The notes beneath the pieces were generated by a model. It had not been told where the DNA came from and searched no databases. It saw only the letters and a list, made by a program, of their open reading frames with translations. The position numbers and the translations under genes are program-made. This document shows positions 24,128-37,158 of a stretch of 64,000 bases of DNA, piece by piece (the stretch's first letter is position 1; each line of letters begins with the position of its first letter). The stretch is from positions 46,385,131-46,449,130 of the forward strand of contig NC_061119.1 of assembly GCF_002878395.1 (NCBI RefSeq). The letters are read 5' to 3'. Source of the DNA: Capsicum annuum. Its lineage: Eukaryota > Streptophyta > Magnoliopsida > Solanales > Solanaceae.

Positions 24128-26620
24128 TGTAACATATTTTTGTGCTAGAATTTAAACTGTCTTTCCTATGTCTATAAATATTAATCTCATGATTTGTATG
24201 TGAATACATGTTTTATGATCATTATCCTAGTATATGAAGTGCTCTCGAAGTGAAAGATGTTCATAGAATTTACTTAGAACAAAGTTAAGCTAAGAGCCTT
24301 AGATTCATCCAGAGTTTGGTGTTAGATTCTACAAGAATCAACTTTGAAAGTGTATAACTTTTAATATACGTAGAATTTTCCAGCTAAAGACCCACCAAAT
24401 TGTAGGTAATTGAATCATCTTTGCAACGATACCAATTTTGCCTTAATCCGATACCCGAGTAAAAAGTTATAGCATTTTTAGTGTGAAATAGTAGGTCACC
24501 GCGATTACCCCACTCGGCGGTGCCTGTAGAGGTTGAACCAATACCGCTCAGTGGTAAGCCTCAAAATTGGGATTTTTCAAAATAGTAGGTCACCGCTATT
24601 ACAACGCTCGACAGTGTCTATAGCGGTGGAACCAATAGCGCTCAGCGGTGAGCCTCAAAATAGGGATTTCTGCTGAAACTTTTAATTTTGAGGGGTAGTC
24701 TTGTCATTTCCAATCTCAGCCTAGGTCATAAAAAACATAATTTTAAGCATCCATTAGGAAACTATATGCCCTCATTCTCCTATTTTACTCTCAAGAACAA
24801 ACCCTAATCAATTCCCTTCAAGATCATCCATTCCATCACCTCCTCTTCAAGAAGAAAAACAAAGAATTTAGGGTTCCTAATCCAAGAAGTCCAAGAAAAG
24901 TATTCAAGAACATTCCCAAAGCTTCAAAGTCAAGCTTTTACATCAAATCAAGCATAATAAGGAATAAGGAGTTATGAATAAGGATACTCCTTTTATCCTT
25001 CTACCCAAAACTAGTTTTTAAAGATTAATTTACATGAATTGCAATTAGGGTTCATACCCAACGTATCTTGTTTTTGATTTTTGGATTTATAAATTGATTA
25101 AAGCATGAAAATCCATATTTGTCTTGATTTAAAGAATTCTCTTTAATGATTTGAATACCGTGAGTATGATTTGAGGCATTGATTACAGATTTTCAATTGG
25201 GTTTAATCAGGATATTATTGAAGTATTTTAAGAAGTATATTGAGCATGATATTTTGCAATGAATTTTACATAAGTTTAAAGCAAGGGTTTTACACCCTAA
25301 GTTTTAGTATTGATATTTCAAGAAGATTATGTTCTAAACACCTTATGATTAATATCTATTCAGATTTTGAACAAGATTTGATCTTTTGATCCTCAGTTAA
25401 GATATGTAATCCACTTTATAGTTTTGATTATTGTTTAAAGTAAACAGATGCGTAAATAGTTTTCATCGTAAACCCTTATGCAATTTGTAAGGTAGATTTC
25501 CTACAGAATGAGCTTACAAATTAAAAGGAGTAGTATTTAGCACCAAGTAGGGTATGATTCCAAGGTCTCATGTCCAAGAACTATGTGCCACCGTAGGTTT
25601 TAATACCCCTAGTGGGTTCAGTATAGTGATCACTCTAGTTAGGTTCTATTTTGATTGTAAGGGTGGACTAAATCTACCAATGTGGGTAAGAGACATTGGA
25701 CTCCATGATAGCTCACATGGTTTATGTTGGTTAGAAGAACCCCCTAACAGAAAAGAATAGCAGAAAAGAAAAATAGAAAAGCTTTTAGAAACTAAGTGTA
25801 AAGGCTCACGATTTTATTTAGATATTGTTTCCATAAGTCATTAGCCATAAGATTTCAGCTTTCAGTTTATAGATACAAAGGTGAGTCTTTTTACACTTAG
25901 CCTGTATGATTTGAAAACAGACTTAACTTCAATTCTACTTTTAGAACTAAGTGTTGTGACTCACAAGATTTATATAGTATGCTTTATCATTCATGATTTA
26001 TGATTTTCAGCTTTCAGTTATTCAAGCCAATGTGAGTCATTTACACTTAGCATGCATTCTTTACAAGCTATATGAATAATTGAGTTACTGTTTTACTTAT
26101 GCATTCACCCCCCACATGCTCAGTACATTCTAAAAGTACTAATCCACATATACGTCTATGTGGTACATCGTTTAATAATGTAGGTACTAGTTTAGTTGTA
26201 GTCCAAATATCACAATCAGACAGTTGCAGATTCCAGCCAGCAAATGATGAGTCCTCCTACTTTGGGGACTTTAGTTAGATGTTATTTATTTACTTTATTT
26301 TCTTACTCATGTGTATTGATTAGAGGTAGTTGGAGTCACGTCCTAGCTACCTATAGTCAGTATAGTAGAGGATTTATGGATGTCAGTTAGAGTCAGACAA
26401 GTAATTTCAGTTCATCTTTTCAGTTTTATCAAACTATAAAATTATGTCAGTATTGCATTTTTCCCAGATTTTATCATGATTATATTTTCACATAGTAAAC
26501 TCAGCTATTTTATACATATCTAAATCAGTTGCTTAACAGTATGTCAATTTATGGGATAGCTTGGGATCACTTTTGGTCCTAAGCATCGTATGACGTCCAG
26601 GGTAGTCTTAGGCCATTACA
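24128..26620 (+). repeat. 3' LTR of G1, complete
   Basis: 2493 bases, TGTAACATATTTTTGTGC to GTCTTAGGCCATTACA, directly after a polypurine tract. The first bases differ from the 5' LTR (ACATATT against ACACCCC). The end (TTTTGGTCCTAAGCATCGT) is the reverse complement of the start of the G2 LTRs at 32136 and 34385, so the families are related. The ORF at 25554-25760 is a chance ORF. Confidence 0.88.
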
Positions 26621-26625
26621 ATATC

Positions 26626-27885
26626 CTCAATTTCCATGTATATAGCATAGATCATTAGTAGCATTAGATCTTTTTTAAAAATCCAATCCAGCCTTTTCAC
26701 TGTGGCTTATTTCACTCAGCTTATAAAAATTCTTGAGAAATTTGTCCATCTGTTTGCTCTTTCTAGATTAATTTTCAATTTGGATACTTCTTGATTTAAT
26801 TTTCTCACTTTTTCTTATTCATATAAGTATTCATGTTTAAACTTAATAAGTTATGATTCAATTTTTTTGTTATTCCTCACTCTTAACCTTTTTTCCTTTT
26901 TCAGAAAGAGACATTTTTAGAACTTCACTTTTGAGGCTCAGGTTTGATGAATCAAGTTTGCTAACCTATTCCTTTAGGTAGTTGTTTTTTTCAACAGTAT
27001 TCTTACAAGACACTACATCAATATAATAAAACTTTAGGCTTGCAAGACTACTAAATATCTTATCCCTATAAGAGGTTAGTACATGAAAATCATGAATTAG
27101 AGAACTCATTAATGAAACAAGCTATCTTATTGAAAACAAAAGCAACCTTTCTTTTAGTTCAAGGATACTTACCTCTGAGGTTGCATTTTCTTCTTCCATA
27201 TCAGAATAACCAAAGGCCATGATTTCAGTTTATCAACATCCTCGTCATCTAATTTATCTGATTTTAATCCCCAAGTAGCTACCATAGCATACTTTTCCTT
27301 TTCTTTTTTCTTAGCCTTTTATTTTAGTTCATTTTCAGTTCTCTCCTTTGTCCACTTAATTTTCTAGATATGATGATCCCTAATTTGGTGATCGGCCATT
27401 CTATATTTGTAGCATCCAACCTGATTATCATTGGACTACTTCTACCTATTCCTTTCTTCTCTTAAAGACTTACTGGAGTTCGTTATGATGAATGCAACTT
27501 ATTCCTCATCTAGTTCAATATCGCCACTGCTGTCATATGCCTTGAAGACCAGCGTTTTCTCTGGAGCAGTTTCATCCTTCTTTACATCATTTATTAGAAT
27601 TTCATAAGTCTTCAAGTTGCCAACAAGCTCATATAAGGTCATCCTAGTGCAATCCTTTGCTTGTCTAATTGTTGTGACTCTGACATCCCATTTAGACTTA
27701 GGTAGGACCCTCAAAACCTTTTCTACCTATTCCTTAGTAGAAATAACCTTTCCCAAAGATGCCAACTTATTAGTCAAAGAGGTCAATCGTATCATCATTT
27801 CATATGGTAATTCATTTTATTTTATTTTGAAGGGCTCATATCAGTGAAATGTTTAGCAGTGGTGCAATTTAACACCTTACTATAC
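26626..27885 (-). pseudogene. Copia B gag, C-terminal half (zinc knuckle and coiled region)
   Basis: Minus strand. From 27714 to 27499 the frame encodes MRVLPKSKWDVRVTTIRQAK, DELVGNLKTYE-like residues and an acidic tail, matching the UBN2-type gag region of Copia elements. The zinc knuckle at about 27420-27365 reads CYKYRMADHQIRDH, with two of three Cys of the CCHC motif changed, so nucleic-acid binding is probably lost. 27150-26640 encodes a Leu/Lys/Ser-rich coiled region with several stops. It is bounded by G1 on the left and S2 on the right. Confidence 0.8.
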
Positions 27886-30800
27886 TGTAACGACCTAAAA
27901 ATTAAATAAAATATGTGGAATTTATAATTTTGTGTGATTTACCTATTTTACCCCTCCTCGTAGTTGCATTATGGTATTTTTGTAGTGTGGGAGTGATTGA
28001 CATAATTTTTGATGAATTTTGGTATCATTTATGTGATATTGCGATGTTTTATCGCTTTGAGGGCCTTATTTTAGACTTATGTGGATATCTTTTGATTCAT
28101 GCGATGGATGACCGAATGAACTATGCCAAAAGCTCCAGAATATCGATTTTTGACTAGGTATACCTTTAGCTTGAATCTCGGTGTACCCGAGCTCATTTTG
28201 ACCTATTGATCAGAAAGTTGAAAAATTAGAAATGTGTGGGACCCATATTTGGTTGAAACAACCTCGGATGAAAAATCCGACTTTGCCAGCAGATTCAAAA
28301 TATCAATTTTAGAGTGTTTGCATATTTGGTATGATTTTATGGCTTTTAAATCTCATTTCAATTCTCGATTTAAAAATTTATGATTTTAAATTTCTGAGGT
28401 CAACTTTATGAAAATGATATTTTTTTGAAAATCTGGCTACGCCAACGCATCTGGAACATCAAAGTTAGTATGGTTGCATAGTTTTTTCATATATCGGACC
28501 CCAAATGAATTTTGAGCACCCCATCGAAGTTCGGGTTGAACTTCAAAAAGAAAAAAACTGATGTCGTAGCAGATTTTCAGCAATATATTGTTGATTTGCT
28601 CCTTTTTTTTGCCCATTTTATTCATTTTTCATCTTGTCTATTGAGAGTTAAACCTTAAAATAGTATGAGAGTTTAAAAGTGAAACTTGTGGGAGCTTCGG
28701 AAGCTAGATTAACACCTATTTCTTGATTTTAATAGAGATTTAAGGGAAGAATTCACCATTTTCTTGATAAATTTCTCAAAATTTCAAAAGTTTTAGGGCT
28801 TGATTTTAAACCTCAATTTCACTACTTTTCACTTGAATAATTTTTTATTTTATAATTACTAGTTTTTCATCAATTTAACCATCAAAACAACTTCGATTCT
28901 TGATTTTAACCCGGATTTCAAAGATTTTACCCGGTAAAGCTCAAAAATAGTTTTTCTTCAATTTGAATCTCAGTTTTTACTCGATTTAACTTGGGTTTTC
29001 AGCTATATATTCCTAAAAATATGGAGAACATATTTTTGAAGTAAAATTTTAATTTTGTTCTTCTTTTTCGAAAACCCATTTTGGGGTTTCGTTTTTACCC
29101 CGAACAAAAAGTAGTCAATATGGGTGTTATTGTTTTTGTTTTGATTTGTATATTTCATATTTAATGTTTTTAGTAGAGTTTGATATTATTCTTGAAAAGT
29201 AAGGTGGTGGGTTCGAAGTGTAGCAGACCAGTTTTGTCTTTTAAGGTAGTTATGGCTTAACTCTTTCAGACTGGACGAGGTAGTAAATAATAAAACAAAA
29301 TACATTTTGGGGGTGGGAACTAATCATGAAAAATTTCTATCTATGTGTTGTGCCTTATTGGGGGCCTATATATAATATAATTATCAAAATTGAGATAGTA
29401 TGTGATACGTGTGACCGTATGGGGTCCTATGTGATATTGATTGCCTTGAATACATGTGAATAATTGTATTGTATTATTAAAATGATTAATATGGTACCAT
29501 TGGTGTATTGTTATTATATTCATACTTTATTGGAATATGAGACGTGTGGAAATTCATGGATGAAACAAAAATAATGAGTGGATATTGGCTCATATGGTTG
29601 TGGAAATATATCATTGTTGTTGGTTGTGGAAATATATCATGCGGTTGGTTGTGGAAATATATCATGTGGTTGGTTGTGGAAATACTCATTGTGATTGGTT
29701 GTGAACATTAAATCTTCATATCATACTCACTCATGCAATATTGGTACCACCGTGGCAACCTCTGAGAAACACCGGCAACACCTTTTTAAAACCCTTCCCA
29801 AGGGATGTACCGGGGAGGAGATATTGAAATATATTATAAAACCCATTTATATGGATGTGCTAGAAAGGAGATATGAGATATGTGGATTGTATATGGGTTT
29901 AAAAAACCCCCATGGGTTCTGTGTTGGGAGTCTTGCCTCCGTAGGTGTATACAGGGATTGTGCGATGATCCTGGAGGTTATGCGACAACCTCGTGCATAA
30001 TCATCATCATATACATTGCACTTAGTTTATTATGTTATGTTGTGTTGTACTACCATATTGACTTATCAACTATGTGTCTATCGTATCTTCTTTTACTTGT
30101 ATTTGATAATCTTATATATCCATGTTCCCCCTTGTTCTTCTTATATGTGATAAAATACATACTTTTGCTCTATCTTCGTGTGATGTTGTAATATATATGA
30201 GATATATTATAATTATTAGTGAAAGTGATATGGGCTACCGTTGTAGGATATTTTCTAATTGTAGGTGACGTGCCCTTAGTGTATATTTTGTATGCTTTAT
30301 TTGCTACTTTTCTTGGTCGGTCTATGATTCCTACTGAGTATAAATAGATCGTACTCATGCCTACTGTGCCCTTTTGGTGCAGGTCCTAGCTCGAGCGTGC
30401 CTCAGCTTGATTCACTCGGGTGAATTTTGGAGCTTCTAAGGTAGAGGTTGGAGATTCATGCTCCCAAAGTTCACCTCTATATTTCTACAGTAGTTATGTC
30501 TTTATTGGTATCTGGAGACAGATATTATTCCTTTGTGGTTATTTTTTCGATGTATTTGTCTCTTGAATTGTATGAGTAGTTCTTACACTATTGATAGTTG
30601 GTATGGGGCATGATTGGTATACTGGATAAGTTCCTTCCATATTGTTATGATTACTTATACGGTTCGGCTTCATTCTAGAAGCCTTATCTTGAGATATTTC
30701 TTTCTTTTCCTCTTTTCGTATCAGTTTGGGTGATAGGCTTACTTTTCAAGGTGCTCCGCGACAAATGCCATCATGACCCTCATTTTTGGTTCTTGAAAAA
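27886..30800 (+). mobile_element. S2: solo Gypsy-type LTR in Copia B gag
   Basis: 2915 bases between TATAC (27881-27885) and TGTAC (30801-30805), a 5-bp duplication with one mismatch. The interrupted gag lines up with Copia A (49260-49290, ATTATGCTCAGCAAGACC) once it is removed. It starts TGTAACGACC; the end ATCATGACCCTCATTTTTGG is a Gypsy LTR end I recall from Solanaceae, with the terminal CA decayed. It carries none of the sequence of S1, S3 or G1/G2, so it is another family. The ORFs at 29695-30191 are chance ORFs in low-complexity LTR sequence. Confidence 0.8.
29595..29703 (+). repeat. 25-27 bp tandem repeat in S2
   Basis: Four and a half units of GGTTGTGGAAATATATCATG followed by 5-7 variable bases. 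Units start near 29595, 29621, 29645, 29670 and (partial) 29695. It is a small LTR minisatellite. Confidence 0.9.
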
Positions 30801-30805
30801 TGTAC

Positions 30806-31100
30806 TCAGCAGGACCTAGACACACACACCAGAATATTTATGGCCTTTGCATTCTTCCTTAATGCAATTAGATCCTCGGGATTAAATTCACGTCTGACTT
30901 TCTTGACTTTCTCTCAATTAACCATTTTCATAAGAATTGTTTTTCCATCAGTAATCTTATCCCATAACTCATAATTTTCTCCTTGAAGAAATATTTCCAT
31001 TATAGCCTTCTACTAAATAAACTGAAACCCACAAAAAAAATGGTGATTAAATGGTTGATTGTCCTTTGCTGTGACCAATAGGTGGTGCAGAATTCATCAT
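30806..31100 (-). pseudogene. Copia B gag, N-terminal part
   Basis: The start ATG is at 31100 (MNSAPPIGHSKGQST after one extra Met). The homologous Copia A gag begins MNSAPAIRHSE at 49561, supporting this start. Premature stops follow within 25 codons. The remaining sequence aligns with 49290-49561 of Copia A. The frame is broken at 30805 by S2 and continues at 27885. It lies 46 bases from the tRNA primer site, as expected for a short Copia leader. Confidence 0.8.
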
Positions 31101-31146
31101 AATGATCTTAATTTAGGTGCTAATCTTTGTTAAGACAACTTTTCTT

Positions 31147-31154
31147 TGATACCA
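31147..31154 (-). other. primer binding site of Copia B (initiator-Met tRNA)
   Basis: The minus strand reads TGGTATCAAAG two bases after the LTR end. The first eight bases match the complement of the 3' end of plant initiator tRNA-Met (TGGTATCAGAGC). Confidence 0.8.
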
Positions 31155-31156
31155 AT

Positions 31157-32074
31157 TGATAGGATAGGAGACCTACTGATTTCCTTATTTTAGCTTAGCA
31201 GTAACTATCAATGAAACAAGTTGCCTAACATGTTTCAACGAAGCAAAACAGTAAGTACATGAGACAGTGATTTTCATGTGAAAAACACTCGGCTCAGAAA
31301 GGTGTGAAAAAACATGACCTGTACCTCTATAGAATTTTTCCTCAAACTTTACTAAACAATATTGAGCCTCGACAACTGACAAATTACAAGACTTATGTAA
31401 TCTAGGAATTATAACTCAACCTCCTACTCAACAAAACTCACAAACCTCACAAGTAATATGATCTGCAAGTTTTTGAGTTTTAAAACATGAAGACAGTAAT
31501 TCTAATTCAATTTATACTTTATTGAAACTAAATACATAAACATTATAACTCAAAAGCCAGCCCTAATACATAGAAACTGATACACCTCACTTTCTAAGTA
31601 ATAGAACTATGTTCAGCTACTTGTTACTTCAAGCTGTGACCAGCTAAGCCAATTTACCAATTACCTTTTTATTTGAATTTGAGTGAGTAACTGTGTAAGT
31701 CACTCCTTCCACTAAACCACAACTCTCCATAGAGTCTTTCATCACATGGGACTTTTGTATTAAGTTAAACTTTCAACTCTTTAGAGTTTCTTATGAAGTA
31801 GAATTCCTTCTTCAAGTACAACTCCTTGTTCAAGTAGAACTCCTACTTTAAATCAACCACTATTTTCTTCAAGTGTTGTATTTAAACTCAACCTCTTTTT
31901 CAACACAGGTGATGTTCATTTTGAGTTTTATCAAAAGTGTACATGTTGATCCTTTCATGAATTCAAGCAACCTTGTTTTCATGTATCAGTGGACTTGATT
32001 TTGTATATAGGTGAACTAGCTTGATTAAAATGTTTAATTATTTGGAAATCATCAAAACATCATTAATCCTAACA
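31157..32074 (-). repeat. 5' LTR of Copia B
   Basis: 918 bases. On the element strand it starts TGTTAGGATTAATGATG and ends ...CTATCCTATCA, next to the primer site. It pairs with the LINE-split LTR at 4332-10553 and is also related to the partial LTR at 49617 of Copia A. The short ORF at 31382-31185 is a chance ORF. Confidence 0.85.
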
Positions 32075-32135
32075 TTTCCCCCTGTCAGTGTGCCCTCAGT
32101 ATGCTCTTCAGTTAGAACGGGTGGTACAACCTATG
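32075..32135 (-). pseudogene. Copia A integrase-RT linker fragment between two insertions
   Basis: 61 bases left between the Copia B 5' LTR and the G2 array. Copia A breaks off inside its integrase-RT linker at 4331 and resumes inside the integrase C-terminus at 46347; this fragment is what order predicts should lie between. It is too short to prove by homology, and the assignment rests on the order of the flanking pieces. Confidence 0.5.
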
Positions 32136-33045
32136 TGTAACGCCCCAAAAATGATCCCGAGATGTCGCACGGTGCTTAGGACCATAAGTGATCCAAAACT
32201 AACCCATGAACTGGCATATTTCTAAGCAAATAATTAAATATGTATAAAATGACTGAGTTTACTGTGCAAAAACATAATAATGATGGAATCTATGAAAATA
32301 CAATACTGATACAATTGTACATTCTAATAAAGCCTGAAAAGAGGGACTGAAATTACATGACTGAGTCTAACTAACATCTATAAAGCCTCTACTATACTAA
32401 CTATAGAAAGTTGGGACGCAACTCCAACTATGGCTAATCAATAAATATGATTAAGAAAGTGAAGTACATAAATAACATCTAACTAAAGTCCCCGAAGTAG
32501 GAGGACACATCATCTGCAGGCTGGAATCTGCAACTGTCTGATTCTGACTATAGATACTAAAACTTGTACCTACATTATGAGACAATGTAGCACATAGACA
32601 TATATATGGATCAGTACTTTAAGGATGAACTGAGTATATGGGGGGTGAAATGCATAAGTAAACATCATTGCATCATCATAGTTTGTAAAACAATGCATGT
32701 TAAATGTAAATGACTCACATAAGCTGGAATATCTAAAATACTAAAATCATGAATAACAAATCATTCTTTATAAATCTAGTGAGTCATAACATTTAGTTCT
32801 ACAAGCTATGTTTGTATTCTCTCTGTAAATCATACTGTCTAAGTGTAGAAAGGACTCACTCTTAAAACTGAAAGCTGAAATCTGTAGCTAATATATTTCT
32901 ATAAAACATAATCTAAGTCTAACTTGTGAGCCTTCACACTTAGTTTTCTAAAAGCTTTTTCTATTAATCTTTTTCTGAAAGTTTTTACTATTAGGTTGTA
33001 GGGAGGTTCTCTTAACGGACATAAACCATGCGAGCAACATGGAGT
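32136..33045 (-). repeat. G2 LTR3, partial
   Basis: Starts TGTAACGCCCCAAAAATGAT (the complement of the LTR 3' end) and matches 34385-34600 plus 37164 onward and 43204 onward. It stops at GGAGTCCAACGT (33045), where sequence jumps into internal region 2. The missing part is the rest of the LTR and about 1.6 kb of internal DNA, lost in one deletion. Confidence 0.85.
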
Positions 33046-34384
33046 CCAACGTCAATTCAAGGGTACTACTAACCACTCAACACTCAATAAATTTCGAAAA
33101 TAATGAAGCCCCTTATCACCTTGGGCACACCTCTACATCATACCTGCAACATCATACTAAATTGCGAATAAATAAACTTAAGCTCTTGCATGCACTGTTC
33201 AAGCCTACTAGATCACTTCCATATGGCTAGCCGCACTAACTAAGAAATCATCATTCCCACCTTGATAATCATCTACTATTCAAACTTAGTGTCTGGTGCT
33301 AGGCATGATTAAAAACCCAACCTCACATACTAATCTCACTTGGAATCTATAGAATAAAGCATCAGGAAACACTAGTCCACTAGAACTTCATAACAATAAT
33401 AATCTATCATAATCATATGGCCAATCTTTATTTATAATCCATTAACACACCCTCTTTCTACACATCATTACTATTTACCTTTCTATACACCTAGATTACT
33501 ATCGTAGCTCCATAAGTTTCAACTAAAACTCTTTTTTGTAACCTCAAGGGAAGCCTAAATTAATGATACTAAACCTCCAAACACTTCATTAATATCCTAT
33601 AACTTTCAAACACAATAAATACCATCAATAACTCCCTCCGTACTTCAAGCAAACAACAATTCACCTTAACTAATAATTCATTCTCTACCTTTCACTAAAC
33701 TAACACATAAGGACATATCAGCATAATGCAAAATCTATGGCACGCATAAGTTTATCTCTATACTTTCAATCAATCATCATTCCCACTTTTTTGGTCACTA
33801 CTCTTCTATACTAATACTTCAAACTATATTAAGGTTCTTCTATTCATAAATCATAACACTGAAGTTCATAATATCCCTTGAATGCACACTATATTTAATA
33901 GTCTTGGTTCATATTATTTTCTCTCATGAGCATTATATTTTATTAAAAAGTTCAATAAGAAATCTGAATACATATATAATTCGGTCTCAACTGAACAAAT
34001 CATAAGGATGAGAACATAAATTTTCAACTTGAGGGACTTATGACACATTAGAGAGCTCATCTCAAGCCCTTTATGTGACTTCTAAAATTTCTTCTTATAA
34101 ATCTGAGAGCATTATCTGGGGAGGAACTGGAACTTGCTAATTATGTTATCTCAGTAATAATACATAGTTGAGGAATTTCAAGGTAACATATGAATACACA
34201 GAAGATTCTGAGAAAACAACTTTACTACATGATCTAGAATAGGAAAGAAAGAAAACTTTTCTTAAATGCCATGCAGCCTCTCGAAGAAAAGTATAGACGT
34301 CTCCGTACCATTCCGCAAGACTCTACGAGACACGGCTTCACAGACACCCTAGGATACTTGAACTTTATGCTTTGATACCAAGTT
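33046..34384 (-). other. G2 internal region 2, truncated, with primer site
   Basis: Aligns with 41885-43203. It ends with GCTTTGATACCA (34369-34380), on the minus strand TGGTATCAAAGC, an initiator-Met tRNA primer site with one mismatch. Next to it is TAGAGTCTTGCGGAATGG, the leader block preceding gag in full-length Gypsy relatives as I recall them. No gag follows here; the sequence is non-coding. Confidence 0.75.
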
Positions 34385-34600
34385 TGTAACACCCCAAAAA
34401 TGATCCTGAGATGCCACACGGTGCTTAGGACCATAAGTGTCCCAAGCTAACTCATGAACTGGCATACTGTTAAGCAACTGATTAAATATGTATAAAATGA
34501 TTGAGTTTACTGTTCAGAAACATAATAATGATGGAATATGTGAAAATATAATACTGATACAATTGTACATTCTGATAAAGTTTGAAAAGAGGGACTCAAA

Positions 34601-37158
34601 TGTAATGACCCAAAATCTCATCCCGAGATGTCACACGATACTTAAGGCTACAAGTAGCCCCAAGCTAACCCTTTGAACCTTCTACTAAGTTTAGAACTTA
34701 ATCTAATAACAAACAGAGAAAAAAGAGGTACTGTCATATCATGTTTCAACTGAAATAACAAAGGAATACTGTCCGAGTAGCACAATACTGAAAAGTCTAA
34801 AACACCACTGATCGTCTAGTCTGACAAAGCCTCTACTACTTAAACTAGAGAGTCATTGGGATAGACCCTAACTGACTCAAACTGATTTGAAAGTAATACT
34901 TAAAATACTATGAAAGCAAAAAAAGAGCTACAGATATAGGTCCTTGAACCACGAGGACTCACCAAGGATAAAGATGCAGATAAGATGCTTGAAGATCACT
35001 GTCGTTGCTGAGATTGAGCACCTGAACCTACATTATGAGACAATGTAGCACACAGACGTATATGGGGATCAGTACTTTGAGGATGTACTGAGTATATGGG
35101 GGTATGCAATAATTAAAAACAACCATATCATCAATCTTTTATAAAAATCATGCATGCTGATATAACTGACTCACATAGCTTGAATAACTCAAACATGTCA
35201 ATCTCATAAATTATGAATAATGGAATGTATAGTATAAATCAGTTGAGTCAATACACTTGGTTCTGAAAATCTGTATTTCTAGTCTCTTCTCAAAACATAT
35301 AGACTAATTAGTAAAGTGTTCACCTCTGAATCTGAAAACTAAGACTGTAACTTGGAAACTAAAATCTCAAGTAAAATAATATTTGAATAATCATGTGAGC
35401 CTTTACACTCATTAGCTAAAAATCTTTACTGACTAGGATATCTTTCAAAACTTTAGGGAAAATACTCAAAGTCTATTTAATTACTTTTAGTAGCAGGGAA
35501 AAATACTTTATTTAAGGGAAAAATACTTTAAGAAACTACTCTGGAAATCTTACTATTAGGGAGGTTCTCTTAACCGACATAAAACATGCGAGCTACATAG
35601 AGTCCAACGTTTTTGTCTCCTAAGGAAGAAACCTCACATTGGGGAAGGTGTCATACTCTTGCCAAGGAGTATAACCTTAACTTAGTGATCACTATCTCAG
35701 CCTCGGTCCTATAAATCTCAATTCTAAGATGGCACATAGTTCTGGGGCATGAAATCGTAGTAACTTACCCGACCCAGTGCTAAATACTACTCCCTTTAAT
35801 TACCTATGCTCATCTCATAGGAAATTTACTTTTAAAAATCTCGTGGTTTATAATGAAACCAACTACAAAATCTGTAATCTCATTTAGTGAAGTGGATTTC
35901 AAAGCTGTTATGACCATCACGGTCAAAACTTTCTCAAAAATCTCAAAATACTCAAATCATGGGTGCAAATAGCACCAAAGTTCTTAAAATTACAATCTCA
36001 AGTAGGCTTAGTGACCCATAATTCAATCTCAGGTTAAGACGTATCAAAATTCATACTCGATATAATAAAGATTCATAAATCATATAGAAATCTGGAAATT
36101 TTCAGCAATATACATTATAATCTCAACATACTCAAGTACTTCAATTTCTAAAACATTGAAACCATCATAATCTCAAGAAATAATAGCATAGGGTATAAAC
36201 CCATACTTAAATTTCATAAGAAAATATGTAAAACCATATATCTTTGTAAATAAAACAACTTTTGGGAACAAGGATGAAAGGACTATCCTTTTTTAAACCC
36301 CACATGCCTTAGATTATGAATTTTGATGAACAAGATTGATTGAGACTCTTTTTCGTACTCTTGAGTACGGTTTATTGAAGCTTTTGACTTCAGAACCTTC
36401 ATTCTTAAATTAATTTGCAAAAACTATTGTGAAATCTTGGAGAAGGAATTGGGTCTTGCTCTTGTAGGTTAATCTTGAGAGAAAACACTAGCTCTTGATG
36501 CTTTGGGTGACTCTGAAGTTCTATGCTTCATTTGGATATATCTAGGTGATAAAAAGGGTGGGAAAAAACCCAAAAATTCCTCTAAAATGTTGGACGAGAT
36601 CTGCGATGACTCGTGCAACTGTCCATCTTTAGCTCGACGGTCCGTTGGCCTAACGGTCGTACCTGGGCTAAAACAGGAACTTACTACCTTAGTTCTTATG
36701 GCTTAGGTAACATTCCATCGCTAGCTCGACGGTCCATCAGCCTGACCGTCGCACTTGGGCCAGAACAGGGGCATACTGCCTTAGTTTCAATGGCTTGGGC
36801 GACGGTCCATCGCTATCTCGATGGTCCGTCAGCCTAACCGTCGCACTTGGCCAGTAAATGAGTTCTCTGCCTTGGTAGCAAAGGCTAAAGCGATGGTCCA
36901 TCACTTTCACGATGGTCCATCGGCCTGCTCGTCGCTCTTGGGCAGTTCAAATAGTTCTCTGTAAAACGGCCATATCTTTGCACTCCGACATTGGATTTTG
37001 GTGAAATGGGTATCGTTGGAATGCTAATTCAATTTCCTACATGATAAAAAGTTAAAATTAGGTAAATTATACATGATTTAAACTGTACTCACTTTTGAAG
37101 TCATTCCTTAATCTTATGAAGATACAATTTAGGCTAAAGAAAAGTTTGGGATATTACA
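34601..37158 (-). mobile_element. S3: solo Gypsy-type LTR inside G2 LTR2
   Basis: 2558 bases between TCAAA (34596-34600) and TGAAA (37159-37163), a target duplication with one mismatch. Uninterrupted relatives read GAGGGACTGAAATTACATGA (32352 onward), confirming both ends. Its start TGTAATGACCCAAAATCTCA and end TTTGGGATATTACA are LTR termini. It is a third, related LTR type with the same general plan as G1/G2 LTRs: a hairpin-rich block near the LTR start, then the leader of the transcript, then the conserved 3' end. Confidence 0.9.
36600..36960 (-). repeat. 91-bp tandem repeat with hairpins in S3
   Basis: Four units of about 91 bases, anchored by AGCTCGACGGTCC at 36631, 36723, a variant at about 36813 and another near 36905. 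In unit 2, CGACGGT (36727-36733) and ACCGTCG (36745-36751) form a perfect 7-bp stem. The block spans 198-558 bases from the LTR start. It is far richer in CpG than its surroundings. The plus-strand ORFs at 36503-36837 run across it by chance. Confidence 0.9.

Larger units (their letters stand above)
16466..26620 (+). mobile_element. G1: non-autonomous Gypsy-like LTR element inside Copia B
   Basis: It is flanked by ATAAC (16461-16465) and ATATC (26621-26625), a 5-bp target duplication with one mismatch; the Copia B frame continues across it. It consists of a 5' LTR (16466-18865, end deleted), about 3.1 kb of non-coding internal sequence, and a full 3' LTR (24128-26620). No gag or pol similarity is visible on either strand. 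The internal region is interrupted by solo LTR S1. The same internal sequence recurs in G2, so this is a family rather than one decayed copy. Confidence 0.88.

Noticed and set aside
29695..30191. Two overlapping plus-strand ORFs of about 100 residues
   Set aside because: They sit inside solo LTR S2 and have no motif; one frame is hydrophobic because of T-rich DNA.
36503..36837. Plus-strand ORFs with repeated LARRS.. peptide
   Set aside because: Translation of the 91-base LTR tandem repeat; the units drift out of frame with each other.
36600..36960. Possible CRISPR-like array (four repeats, regular spacing)
   Set aside because: Units are full-length tandem copies without unique spacers, and the context is a plant LTR.
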